From IMG/VR virus record IMGVR_UViG_3300030104_005545, positions 24,247 to 49,011 of that record: a stretch of 24,765 nt of DNA; one strand, given 5' to 3'. This stretch comes from a virus. The notes below the pieces were generated by a model that saw only the letters and a list, made by a program, of their open reading frames with translations, was not told the DNA's origin and ran no database searches. A program made the translations under genes and the position numbers. Shown piece after piece: positions 1 through 7,201 of the stretch. Every line of letters starts with the position of its first letter. Position 1 is the first letter of the stretch.

Positions 1-48
1 GATTGTTGGGTTAGTAGAGTAGATTCGATTAGTACATAAGGAGTAACT

Positions 49-231
49 ATGGCATACAAAGAAGAAATAGGTGGTCCGTTATTTGTTGGATCAGGTGGAA
101 TGGCATCAGAGGTTATACCTGAACACGATGCTACTGTTGATGTTAATCAAGTTGTAGGTCATGCAGTTCTTGCAGGACCAATTACATTTAACGCCATCGT
201 AACCATAACAGGTGTCGTGGTGGTGATGTAA
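49..231 (+). CDS. Small hydrophobic beta-rich phage protein, fibre-cluster leader
   Basis: This is a 60-aa protein of unknown function. The start is well supported by AAGGAG at 38-43, five bases before the ATG. The first half is polar. The C-terminal half (about residues 37-60) alternates small and beta-branched hydrophobic residues (VLAGPITFNAIVTITGVVVV), which resembles one or two rungs of a beta-helix rather than a transmembrane segment. Similar short 'LAGP-T-VTG-VVV' proteins sit beside fibre genes in marine phages; that is recollection of a pattern, not a search result. Its stop TAA (229-231) overlaps the ATG of the next gene, so the two are translationally coupled. Together with its position ahead of three fibre genes, this suggests a small virion or fibre-associated role. 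A role in fibre assembly is inference only. Confidence 0.7.
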   Translation: MAYKEEIGGPLFVGSGGMASEVIPEHDATVDVNQVVGHAVLAGPITFNAIVTITGVVVVM

Positions 232-2207
232 TGCCTTTAGAGTTTGACGGCGTTAACGGTATAATTAAGAACAGCACTAGCGATGGTGATGTAACTATTA
301 AAGGTAATGATGGTGGTAGTGAGATATCATTATTAGCTTTTGATGTATCTGCCGAAGGCACCGCGGTTTTTAATTCTACTGTTACAGTTGGCTCAAGCTT
401 ATTAATTAATGGAACAACTCCCACACTTACAATCGGTGATGCTGGAGCGGAAGACACTAAGATTGTATTTGACGGCAACGCACAAGATTTTTATATAGCT
501 CTAGACGATTCTGCTGATGATTTAATAATTGGTAGAGGTTCAACAGTAGGCACAAGTGCTGACATACAATTAAACGCTGACGGTGATATAGGTATTGCAA
601 CAGCTCCTAACAATGTAGACTCAGGCAGAACACTACACATTAAAGGCCATAACTCTGATGGTGCTAACATAAGATTACAAAGCACCGGTGACACTGCTGA
701 TACTGATGACATGGTTATTCAAAAAAATGACACTGTAGGTTTTATAAAATTATTTGGTGGTGACACTTTTAAAGTATTTACATCTGGCGCAGAACGATTA
801 GCTATTGATGCTGATGGAGTGGTGGCAATTACAACTTCTGGTAACGGCGATAACCTTCAATTAATATCAACAGATGCTGATGCTAATATTGGACCTAACT
901 TAAGACTATATAGAAATTCTGGTTCACCTGCAGATAGTGACAGTTTAGGTATGATTGATTTTGAAGGTCGTAACGATAACTCACAAGACGTAATATACGG
1001 ACAAATAGAAACTTTAACTACAGATGTTAGCGATGGAGCTGAAGATGGTTATATGAATCTTTCTGTAATGCTTGCTGGAACACTACGCAGTAGAATAGAA
1101 ATGGATTCAGGTGAAACTGTTATTAACGAAGCATCTCAAGACCTAGACTTCCGAGTAGAATCTAATGGTAATGCCAATATGTTATTTGTTGATGGTGGGA
1201 ACAATAGGGTTGGAGTTGGTTGTGACCCAAGTGCAGATTTTCATGTTGACTCATCTGGTGGTGGTGTAATTAGAATAAGTAGAAACGGTACTAGTACATC
1301 AAATTTCATGGCATTAGAATCAGATGGAACTAATGGAACTGTTAAAGCAATTCAATCATTAATAATTTCTACTGGTGGTAGTGAATCTATGAGAATAGAT
1401 AGTTCTGGTAATATATTTGTAGCAAAAACATCAGCCGCTACAAGCACAGTTGGTCACGAACTACAAGCAAATGGAAAAGCAGTATTTACTCGTGCTAGTG
1501 GAACAGTTGTAATTGTGCAAAGAAATACAGATGATGGGGAGTTAATTAAATTTCAACAAGATGGTTCACTTGAAGGTAATATTTCAGTAAGTGGTTCAAC
1601 TGTTTCTTATAACGGTTTTACTGGTTCTCACTGGTCAAGACTTGCTGATAATTCTAAACCAACAATACTTCGTGGAACTATAATGGATTCAATAGATGAG
1701 ATGTGTGACTGGTATCAAGCTGTTGCAGAAGTAGCAGAAAGCACAGATGATGAAGGCAACGTAACACCAGCACACACAGTAAAAGAATCAATAGCTTTAG
1801 GTGATAAATCTGTTGGTGATGCAATTACATTTACATCTAATGGAACTGAGTACACAGGCACTATTGTTAAAGAAGGTGATGTAAAGCATACTAAATGTAA
1901 AGTCTCTGACACAGCAGATAGTAAAAAGGTCTATGGCGTATTCTCAAATTGGGATGATCAAGATGACGGACTTGATGGTGATGTTAATGATATGAATATC
2001 GCACAAGTTGGAACATATATTATTAGAGTTAATAAAGATGTAACTGTTTCTGCTGGTGATCTTCTTGTATCTAATGGTGATGGCACAGCTAAGAAACAAG
2101 ATGATGATATTATAAGAAGCAAAACAGTTGCCAAAGTAAATTCAAATATTAAAGTAGAAACGTACAGTGACGGTAGTTATACCGTGCCTTGTACGTTGCA
2201 TTGTTAA
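231..2207 (+). CDS. Tail fibre/appendage protein, paralogue 1
   Basis: This 658-aa protein is predicted to be a trimeric beta-structured fibre for host recognition. It is rich in G, S, T, D and N, with short beta repeats of the kind 'SSGN...MRIDSSG' common in marine phage fibres. Around residues 62-108 is a module (TIGDAGAEDTK, then IALDDSADDL) that is repeated twice in the next protein. From about residue 450 to the end it shares with the next gene a domain starting 'SVSGSTVSYNGFTGSHWSRL' and ending 'YTVPCTLHC'. That domain (KVYGVFSNWDD, then GDLLVSNGDGTAK) resembles the layout of peptidase G2-type intramolecular chaperones, a tentative comparison without a search. The N-terminus (MPLEFDGVNG) differs from those of the next two genes. 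It overlaps the upstream gene by one base and lies nine bases from the next start. The tail-fibre class is solid; receptor and attachment point are unknown. Confidence 0.82.
   Translation: MPLEFDGVNGIIKNSTSDGDVTIKGNDGGSEISLLAFDVSAEGTAVFNSTVTVGSSLLINGTTPTLTIGDAGAEDTKIVFDGNAQDFYIALDDSADDLIIGRGSTVGTSADIQLNADGDIGIATAPNNVDSGRTLHIKGHNSDGANIRLQSTGDTADTDDMVIQKNDTVGFIKLFGGDTFKVFTSGAERLAIDADGVVAITTSGNGDNLQLISTDADANIGPNLRLYRNSGSPADSDSLGMIDFEGRNDNSQDVIYGQIETLTTDVSDGAEDGYMNLSVMLAGTLRSRIEMDSGETVINEASQDLDFRVESNGNANMLFVDGGNNRVGVGCDPSADFHVDSSGGGVIRISRNGTSTSNFMALESDGTNGTVKAIQSLIISTGGSESMRIDSSGNIFVAKTSAATSTVGHELQANGKAVFTRASGTVVIVQRNTDDGELIKFQQDGSLEGNISVSGSTVSYNGFTGSHWSRLADNSKPTILRGTIMDSIDEMCDWYQAVAEVAESTDDEGNVTPAHTVKESIALGDKSVGDAITFTSNGTEYTGTIVKEGDVKHTKCKVSDTADSKKVYGVFSNWDDQDDGLDGDVNDMNIAQVGTYIIRVNKDVTVSAGDLLVSNGDGTAKKQDDDIIRSKTVAKVNSNIKVETYSDGSYTVPCTLHC
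474..524 (+). repeat. 51-bp direct repeat, copy A (partner 2601-2651)
   Basis: This stretch starts GGCAACGCACAAG and encodes GNAQDFYIALDDSADDL. It recurs at 2601-2651 with a single C/T difference. Both copies are in the same reading frame of their fibre genes, 2127 bp (709 codons) apart. Homologous recombination between them would therefore delete 2127 bp and leave an intact chimeric fibre gene. The repeats are seen directly; the recombination consequence is inference. Confidence 0.9.
2126..2180 (+). repeat. 55-bp direct repeat at the 3' end of fibre 1 (partner 4001-4055)
   Basis: The last codons of the first two fibre genes are almost identical at the DNA level: 2126-2180 and 4001-4055 differ at two positions. 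A perfectly identical 35-bp core lies at 2136-2170 and 4011-4045. The similarity continues through the stop codon and into the AAGGA ribosome-binding site of the following gene, so the repeated unit includes the gene junction. Confidence 0.88.
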
Positions 2208-2216
2208 GGACAAATT

Positions 2217-4082
2217 ATGACAAGTGAAATAAAAGTAGACACGATCAGCGAACAGACATCCGCGAACGGTGTAACCATTGATGGTCTAACCATCAAAGAC
2301 GGTAACATTATCGGGGACGTTGCATTAGCTGGTACTACACCTACATTTACAATAGGCGATGGTGGTGCTGAAGATGCGGCTCTTATCTTTGATGGTAACG
2401 CAGTTGACTTTGTTGTAGGACTTGATGACTCAGCAGATGAATTTAGGATTGGTGTTGGAAGCGGTTTAGGTTCTGATAGAGTATTTGAAATTAATTCATC
2501 AGGAGATACAACTTTTCAGAAACCTGTTTTTTTTGCTGGAAGTTCACCATCAGTAACAATCGGTGATGGCGGAGCAGAGGACACAAAGCTAGTCTTCGAT
2601 GGCAACGCACAAGATTTTTATATAGCTTTAGACGATTCTGCTGATGATTTAGTAATTGGAACAGGCTCTACTGTAGGTAGTAATGTTAAAATGGTTATTG
2701 AAAACGGAGGTAATGTTGGAATCGGAACTGCATCGCCTTCACAAACGTTGTCTGTTGCAGGGAATATGGATATTTCTGCAACTTCAAGACTATATCTTGA
2801 TGGTGGTGGAGATACTTTTATTGAAGAAGTTTCAGGAAATACAATAGCTATTACTACCAACAACACTGAAAGAATGCGTTTTTTTAGTGGTGGTAATGTT
2901 TCAATAGGTACAACAACTGATCCAGCAAAATTAGCAGTTAGAACTTCCGATAGTACAGCAGGCCCAAATTCTGACGCAGATGAATTATTTTTAGAGTCAA
3001 ATGGAAATGCTGGAATGACTATAGGTTCTAGTACATCAACTTCAGGTAACATACATTTTGCTGATAATGGTGCAGCTAATAGAGGAATTTTAACTTACGA
3101 CCATGGTGCAGACGAAATGAAGTTTGGTACTGATGGTTCTATAAAGGGAAGGTTTGATAGTTCTGGTCACTTCTTGGTAGGTAAATCATCACAAGGCTCA
3201 GGCACTGCAGGTGGAGAAATTCTTTCAAGTGGTCTTGTTATAGGTACAAGGTCGGCAAATGTTGCTGCGCTTTTTAATAGACTTGCAGATGATGGTACTA
3301 TTGTATCGCTAAGACAAGCAAGTACAGAAGAAGGAACAATCTCAGTATCAGGTTCAACAGTTTCTTATAACGGTTTTACTGGCTCTCACTGGTCAAGACT
3401 TGCTGACAACTCCAAGCCAACAATTTTACGTGGAACTATAATGGAATCAATAGATGAAATGTGTGATTGGTATCAAGCTGTTGCAGAAGTACCTGCAATT
3501 TTATGGACTGCTGAAGATAAAGAAACTCAAGATACTCTTTGGACAGAAGATAACACTTTACCCGATGATGTTGAAGTTGGTGATGTAAGATGGGCAGCAA
3601 CTCAAACTGTTGGTGATGTTAAAGAAGCAGCATATACAATAAAAGAATCAATAGCGTTAGGCAGTAAAGCTGTGGGTGATGCAATCACTTTTACATCTAA
3701 TGGAATTGAATATACAGGAACTATTATAAAGGAAGATGACATTAAGCACACTAAATGTAAAGTATCTGATACAGCGAATAGTAAGAAAGTTTATGGTATA
3801 TTCTCAAACTGGGATGATGCTGATGATGGGCTTGATGGTGATGTCAATGATATGAACATTGCACAAGTTGGTACATTTATTGTAAGAGTTAGCAAAGATG
3901 TAACTGTAGAAGCTGGTGATTTACTTGTTTCTAATGGTGACGGCACAGCAAAAGTATTAGAAGGAAGCACATCAATAACAGCGGATGTTCAAAGTTCTAT
4001 AGTTGCCAAGGTAAATTCAAATATTAAAGTAGAAACGTACAGTGATGGTAGTTATACTGTTCCATGCACGTTGCATTGTTAA
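2217..4082 (+). CDS. Tail fibre/appendage protein, paralogue 2
   Basis: This is a 621-aa fibre protein. Residues 1-29 (SEIKVDTISEQTSANGV) match the start of the third fibre and probably form a shared virion-anchoring or assembly module (inference). Two tandem copies of the 'TIGDGGAED..(L/I)(V/I)FDGNA..F...LDDSAD' module follow, near residues 42-86 and 112-157. Short fibre repeats come next, then the C-terminal domain shared with paralogue 1. That domain carries a segment absent from paralogue 1, roughly residues 426-460 (rich in W, D and E, e.g. ILWTAEDKETQD), inserted after 'WYQAVAEV'. Both proteins end in PCTLHC. The ribosome-binding site AAGGA (2206-2210) overlaps the stop codon of the upstream gene. 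It is part of the duplicated fibre array; the receptor is unknown. Confidence 0.82.
   Translation: MTSEIKVDTISEQTSANGVTIDGLTIKDGNIIGDVALAGTTPTFTIGDGGAEDAALIFDGNAVDFVVGLDDSADEFRIGVGSGLGSDRVFEINSSGDTTFQKPVFFAGSSPSVTIGDGGAEDTKLVFDGNAQDFYIALDDSADDLVIGTGSTVGSNVKMVIENGGNVGIGTASPSQTLSVAGNMDISATSRLYLDGGGDTFIEEVSGNTIAITTNNTERMRFFSGGNVSIGTTTDPAKLAVRTSDSTAGPNSDADELFLESNGNAGMTIGSSTSTSGNIHFADNGAANRGILTYDHGADEMKFGTDGSIKGRFDSSGHFLVGKSSQGSGTAGGEILSSGLVIGTRSANVAALFNRLADDGTIVSLRQASTEEGTISVSGSTVSYNGFTGSHWSRLADNSKPTILRGTIMESIDEMCDWYQAVAEVPAILWTAEDKETQDTLWTEDNTLPDDVEVGDVRWAATQTVGDVKEAAYTIKESIALGSKAVGDAITFTSNGIEYTGTIIKEDDIKHTKCKVSDTANSKKVYGIFSNWDDADDGLDGDVNDMNIAQVGTFIVRVSKDVTVEAGDLLVSNGDGTAKVLEGSTSITADVQSSIVAKVNSNIKVETYSDGSYTVPCTLHC
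2601..2651 (+). repeat. 51-bp direct repeat, copy B (partner 474-524)
   Basis: Second copy of the repeat at 474-524, identical at 50 of 51 positions and in the same frame. It lies in the second of the two internal GNAQDFYIALDDSADDL modules of fibre paralogue 2. Confidence 0.9.
4001..4055 (+). repeat. 55-bp direct repeat at the 3' end of fibre 2 (partner 2126-2180)
   Basis: Partner of 2126-2180, with two mismatches. Downstream, the stop codon and the AAGGA site that serves the next fibre gene are conserved as well. Confidence 0.88.
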
Positions 4083-4091
4083 GGATAAACT

Positions 4092-6968
4092 ATGAGTGAA
4101 ATAAGAGTTGATACTATATCAGAAAAAACCAGCGCCAATGGTGTAGCCGTTGACGGTGTAACATTAAAAGATGGGCAAGTTGATTTAGCGGATAGCAAAA
4201 AAATACTATTAGGTGATTCAGATGATTTAGAAATCTATCACGATGGTTCTAACTCTATTATATCAGATGCGGGAACTGGTAGTATTGAAATTCAATCCAA
4301 TGGAACTGGTGTTTTTTTACAAAAAAGTGCTTCTGAATATTTAGCAAGATTTTTAACAGATGGTGCTGTTGAACTGAGACATGATAATGCAGCTAAATTA
4401 ACTACAACCTCAACAGGCATAGACGTAACAGGATCAATAGTAACTGATGCTGGTGGTACAATAGGTGCAACAGGCACAGCCACTACTGTTGCAGGTATTA
4501 CATTTTTTAGTGATACAACTAATAATTCTATTTATACTCACGATGTATCAGGTACAGATGATACAGCGGCTAATAATACTGCTTACGGACTAACGGCACT
4601 TGATGCAATAACAACGGGAGATAACAACACAGCTTTGGGATATAGTGCTGGTGGTGGTTTAACTTCTGGCACATCTAACACATCTGTTGGTAATGAGGCC
4701 ATGGGGGCTGGAACTGTTACTGGTTCTGAAAATGAAGCATTTGGTAGAAGAGCATTAAAAAATCTTACAAGTGGTGCTGGTAATGTTGCCGTGGGAACTG
4801 AAACATTATTAGACACTACTTCTGGTAGCCAAAACGTGGCCGTAGGTAAACAGGCTTTAGAAAATTGTAATAGTGGTGGCAACAACGTAGCTGTTGGTTA
4901 TCAAACTTTAAGAAACACCACGGGCACTGGTAACATAGCTATTGGTAAAGAAACTGCAAAATCTAATACTTCAGGTGTAAGAATAATAGCAATAGGTGCT
5001 GAAGCGTATGATGCTGCTGACACTGAAAACGATAACCTTGCAATAGGTGAAGGTGCATTGGGTGGATCGGTTGCTGGCGGAGAATACAACGTAGCCGTTG
5101 GAAATTATACTTTAGATGCTTTGACTTCTGGTGATTTTAATACTGCTATCGGTTACATTTCTGGTAGTGCAATAACCACAGGTAGTAATAACACAGGAAT
5201 AGGAAATCAATCATTAGAATATCTTACTACGGGTTCTGATAATACTGCTGGAGGTTCAGGTGGTTTAAATGCACTTACTGAGGGTTCAAGTAACACAGCA
5301 TTTGGTAGAGCTGCTTTAGGAGCTGTTACTACCGCTAGTAATAACACAGCACTTGGTAATCACGCTGGACTTGGAATTACTACTGGAGCAGATAATATTG
5401 CTATAGGTTATCAAGCTATTGATGCTGCTGATACTGAGGGTAATAACTTAGCAATTGGTAAAGCCGCACTAGGTGGTTCTGTAGCAGGTGGAGAATATAA
5501 TGTAGCCATTGGTAACTACGCACTCGATGCTTTGACTTCTGCTGACAATTGTACTGCTGTTGGTTACGGAGCCGGTACTGCAATTACTACTGGTGGTAGT
5601 AATACTTTAGTTGGATATAATGCTGGTGAGGCTATTGCAGATGGTGATGGAAATGTTTGCGTAGGAACTAATGCTGGTAAAGATATTACTTCGGGTGCTA
5701 ATAATGTAGCTGTTGGTCAAGACGCATTAGCTCAAACAACTACTACTGATGGAAATATTGCAATAGGAAGAAACGCATTACAAATTCCTGATACTGAAGC
5801 AAACAACTTGGCTATTGGTCATACAGCAATGTCAGGTTCAATAGCTGGTGGAGAATATAATGTTGCTGTCGGTAACTTTACTTTAGATGCTTTGACGTCT
5901 GCTGATAGTAATGTGGCTATTGGTTATGAAGCTGGAACAGCAATTACAACAGGTTCTTCAAATGTAATAATAGGTGCAGACGCTGCTGAAGCAATGACAG
6001 AAGGACACAGTTCTGTAATAATTGGTCAAAATGCTGGTGCGTCTTTAACCACAGGAAATAGTGTTGTATTTGTTGGACAAGCTGCTGGTGACGGACACGA
6101 TACTGAAACAAACAATGTAGGAGTTGGTCGAGCAGCTTTAGGTGGTGCAATAGCTGGTGGTGAATACAACGTAGCAGTAGGTAACTACACTTTAGATGCT
6201 TTGACTTCTGGTGATGGTAATACCGCTTTAGGATATAATGCTGGCTCAGACAATACAACTGGAGTACAAAATACATTTATTGGTTATGAAACTGGATTTA
6301 ATGCAACAACTGGAGATGGTAATACTTTTGTTGGGGGTAGAGCTGGATATGATGCCAATATAACTGGAAATGAAAATACAGGAATTGGTAATTTTGCTTT
6401 ATACAGGCTTACTTCTGGTGCATCTAATACTGTTGTAGGTTATGATGCCGCAACATTAATAACAAGTGGTGGTAATAATATATGTATTGGAATGGACGCT
6501 GGAGTAGCAGCTTCACCATCTGGTTCTATAACAACAGGTAGCAATACAATATGTTTAGGCAATAACAACATAAGTGATTTTTTCTGTGCTGATACTTCTA
6601 TTTCTTCTTCTGATAAAAGAGATAAGACTGATATTGAAAATTTTAACGTAGGTTTAGAATGGATTGAAAAATTACAACCTGTAACTTATAGATGGGATAG
6701 AAGAACTTGGTATGGAGATGAGAATAATGCTTTTGGAACTCCCGATGGTTCTAAAAAGAGAGACAGGTTACATTTAGGATTTTTAGCACAAGATGTTTTA
6801 GAGGTTGAAAAATCTTTTGGCTATGCTGAAAAAAGAGAGGATATGCTTACAGTTAATTTAACTGAAGATGGCAGTTCTTATGGAATGAAATACGAAAGAC
6901 TAGTAACAGTCTTGGTAAATGCGGTAAAAGAGCTTTCCGCAGAAGTTAAAGCTCTAAAAGGAGAATAA
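4092..6968 (+). CDS. Tail fibre/adhesin with YadA-like repeats and C-terminal peptidase S74 chaperone
   Basis: This is a 958-aa fibre with three regions. Residues 1-28 (SEIRVDTISEKTSANGV) repeat the N-terminal module of the preceding fibre. A 'DSDDLEIYHDGSNS' segment near residue 45 is typical of marine phage fibres. Residues about 162-824 are some 38 tandem repeats of 16-18 aa with consensus N-x-A-(I/V)-G-x-x-A-L-x-x-x-T-(S/T)-G, the pattern of the YadA-type left-handed beta-roll that makes trimeric stalks. Residues 840-958 match the peptidase S74 (endosialidase-type) intramolecular chaperone: Ser840 starts SDKRDK, Lys845 lies five residues on, then LQPVTYRWD and LGFLAQDV, with a coiled C-terminus. 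In this family the chaperone trimerises and folds the fibre, then cuts itself off before the Ser. The ribosome-binding site AAGGA is at 4081-4085. No receptor-binding enzyme domain is evident. Confidence 0.88.
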   Translation: MSEIRVDTISEKTSANGVAVDGVTLKDGQVDLADSKKILLGDSDDLEIYHDGSNSIISDAGTGSIEIQSNGTGVFLQKSASEYLARFLTDGAVELRHDNAAKLTTTSTGIDVTGSIVTDAGGTIGATGTATTVAGITFFSDTTNNSIYTHDVSGTDDTAANNTAYGLTALDAITTGDNNTALGYSAGGGLTSGTSNTSVGNEAMGAGTVTGSENEAFGRRALKNLTSGAGNVAVGTETLLDTTSGSQNVAVGKQALENCNSGGNNVAVGYQTLRNTTGTGNIAIGKETAKSNTSGVRIIAIGAEAYDAADTENDNLAIGEGALGGSVAGGEYNVAVGNYTLDALTSGDFNTAIGYISGSAITTGSNNTGIGNQSLEYLTTGSDNTAGGSGGLNALTEGSSNTAFGRAALGAVTTASNNTALGNHAGLGITTGADNIAIGYQAIDAADTEGNNLAIGKAALGGSVAGGEYNVAIGNYALDALTSADNCTAVGYGAGTAITTGGSNTLVGYNAGEAIADGDGNVCVGTNAGKDITSGANNVAVGQDALAQTTTTDGNIAIGRNALQIPDTEANNLAIGHTAMSGSIAGGEYNVAVGNFTLDALTSADSNVAIGYEAGTAITTGSSNVIIGADAAEAMTEGHSSVIIGQNAGASLTTGNSVVFVGQAAGDGHDTETNNVGVGRAALGGAIAGGEYNVAVGNYTLDALTSGDGNTALGYNAGSDNTTGVQNTFIGYETGFNATTGDGNTFVGGRAGYDANITGNENTGIGNFALYRLTSGASNTVVGYDAATLITSGGNNICIGMDAGVAASPSGSITTGSNTICLGNNNISDFFCADTSISSSDKRDKTDIENFNVGLEWIEKLQPVTYRWDRRTWYGDENNAFGTPDGSKKRDRLHLGFLAQDVLEVEKSFGYAEKREDMLTVNLTEDGSSYGMKYERLVTVLVNAVKELSAEVKALKGE
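4575..6563 (+). repeat. Tandem 51-bp coding repeats (YadA-like beta-roll)
   Basis: About 38 imperfect units, mostly exactly 17 codons (51 bp) with a few of 16 or 18 codons, encode the repeat stalk of the third fibre. Each unit carries the core (I/V/L)-G preceded by N-x-A or a variant. Because every unit is in frame, unit gain or loss would change stalk length without breaking the gene. Confidence 0.85.
5010..6215 (+). repeat. Four 126-bp super-repeats within the fibre stalk
   Basis: Four copies of a 42-residue block lie at 5010-5135, 5421-5546, 5781-5906 and 6090-6215. Its consensus includes DTE.NNLAIG, then AGGEYNVAVGNYTLDALTS. The starts are 411, 360 and 309 bp apart, so the interval drops by exactly 51 bp (one repeat unit) each time. 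Parts are near-identical at the DNA level, for example the stretch around GATGCTTTGACTTCTG. Confidence 0.85.
6609..6968 (+). other. Peptidase S74 intramolecular chaperone domain (autocleavage predicted before Ser840)
   Basis: This is the last 119 residues of the third fibre. A Ser-Asp-x-Arg-x-Lys start places Ser840 and Lys845 five residues apart, as in the Ser-Lys dyad known from phage endosialidase chaperones. Cleavage between Ser839 and Ser840 is predicted. The preceding ISSS run leaves a one- or two-residue uncertainty about which serine is used, but only Ser840 has the +5 lysine. Confidence 0.75.
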
Positions 6969-6969
6969 T

Positions 6970-7125
6970 ATGGTTAAAAAAAATGGAAGTGGTAAAGACG
7001 TTTTTAAAGTTAGAGACATAACTGGTAAAATTATTGAAATTGACACAAGTAAAATGATGACAGATAAACCACCTGGCCGATCAAAAAAAAGAACAGTACA
7101 TAAAAAAGGCGGAAGAGCAAAATAA
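6970..7125 (+). CDS. 51-aa lysine-rich small protein
   Basis: An ATG two bases after the fibre stop codon opens a 51-codon frame with a good ribosome-binding site (AAGGAG, 6958-6963, inside the end of the fibre gene). The product starts MVKKNGSGKDVFKVRD and ends in a very basic tail (RSKKRTVHKKGGRAK). About a quarter of its residues are Lys or Arg, so the predicted charge is strongly positive. No domain is recognised. The 'VFKVRDITGKIIEIDTS' part looks like a short beta hairpin. Tight packing, a strong SD and the ordered sequence argue that it is real. The SD-to-ATG context (GGAGAATAATATGG) is repeated exactly before the gene at 7202. A nucleic-acid-binding role would be a guess from charge alone. 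Confidence 0.65.
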   Translation: MVKKNGSGKDVFKVRDITGKIIEIDTSKMMTDKPPGRSKKRTVHKKGGRAK

Positions 7126-7192
7126 ATAAAAACCGTAAAAGAGTTGTCGGTTAAAATAACAACTCTACAACAATAAATAAAAACCATAAAAG
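7121..7192 (+). repeat. Pair of 21-bp direct repeats flanking a hairpin
   Basis: The 21-bp stretches at 7121-7141 and 7172-7192 (starting AATAAATAAAAACC) differ at one base and are 51 bp apart. Between them lies the inverted repeat at 7140-7166. The second copy runs straight into the AAGGAG site of the next gene, and the first covers the stop codon of the 51-aa gene. This is the only intergenic gap of note in the structural block. Confidence 0.8.
7140..7166 (+). terminator. Hairpin, possible weak terminator or RNA-processing site
   Basis: AGAGTTGT (7140-7147) pairs with ACAACTCT (7159-7166), giving an 8-bp stem with an 11-base AU-rich loop. No U-run follows (TACAACAATAAA), so it is not a classic intrinsic terminator. 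A processing or mRNA-stabilising hairpin between genes of different expression level is equally plausible. Confidence 0.4.
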
Positions 7193-7201
7193 GAGAATAA
7201 T

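Noticed and set aside
2618-3052. Leftward 144-codon open frame within fibre 2
   Set aside because: Antisense shadow of a repeat-rich coding sequence, with Pro/Ser/Leu-rich composition and no ribosome-binding site.
5944-6276. Leftward 110-codon open frame in the fibre 3 repeats (His/Leu/Gln-rich)
   Set aside because: Its low-complexity product is what antisense translation of the 51-bp repeat gives; no independent support.
4575-6563. Regular repeats as a possible CRISPR array
   Set aside because: The 51-bp units are degenerate, contiguous and in frame in a long gene; there are no identical repeats with unique spacers.
231-6968. Diversity-generating retroelement acting on the fibres
   Set aside because: No reverse transcriptase and no template/variable repeat pair with adenine-specific differences was seen; the differences between repeats are ordinary.
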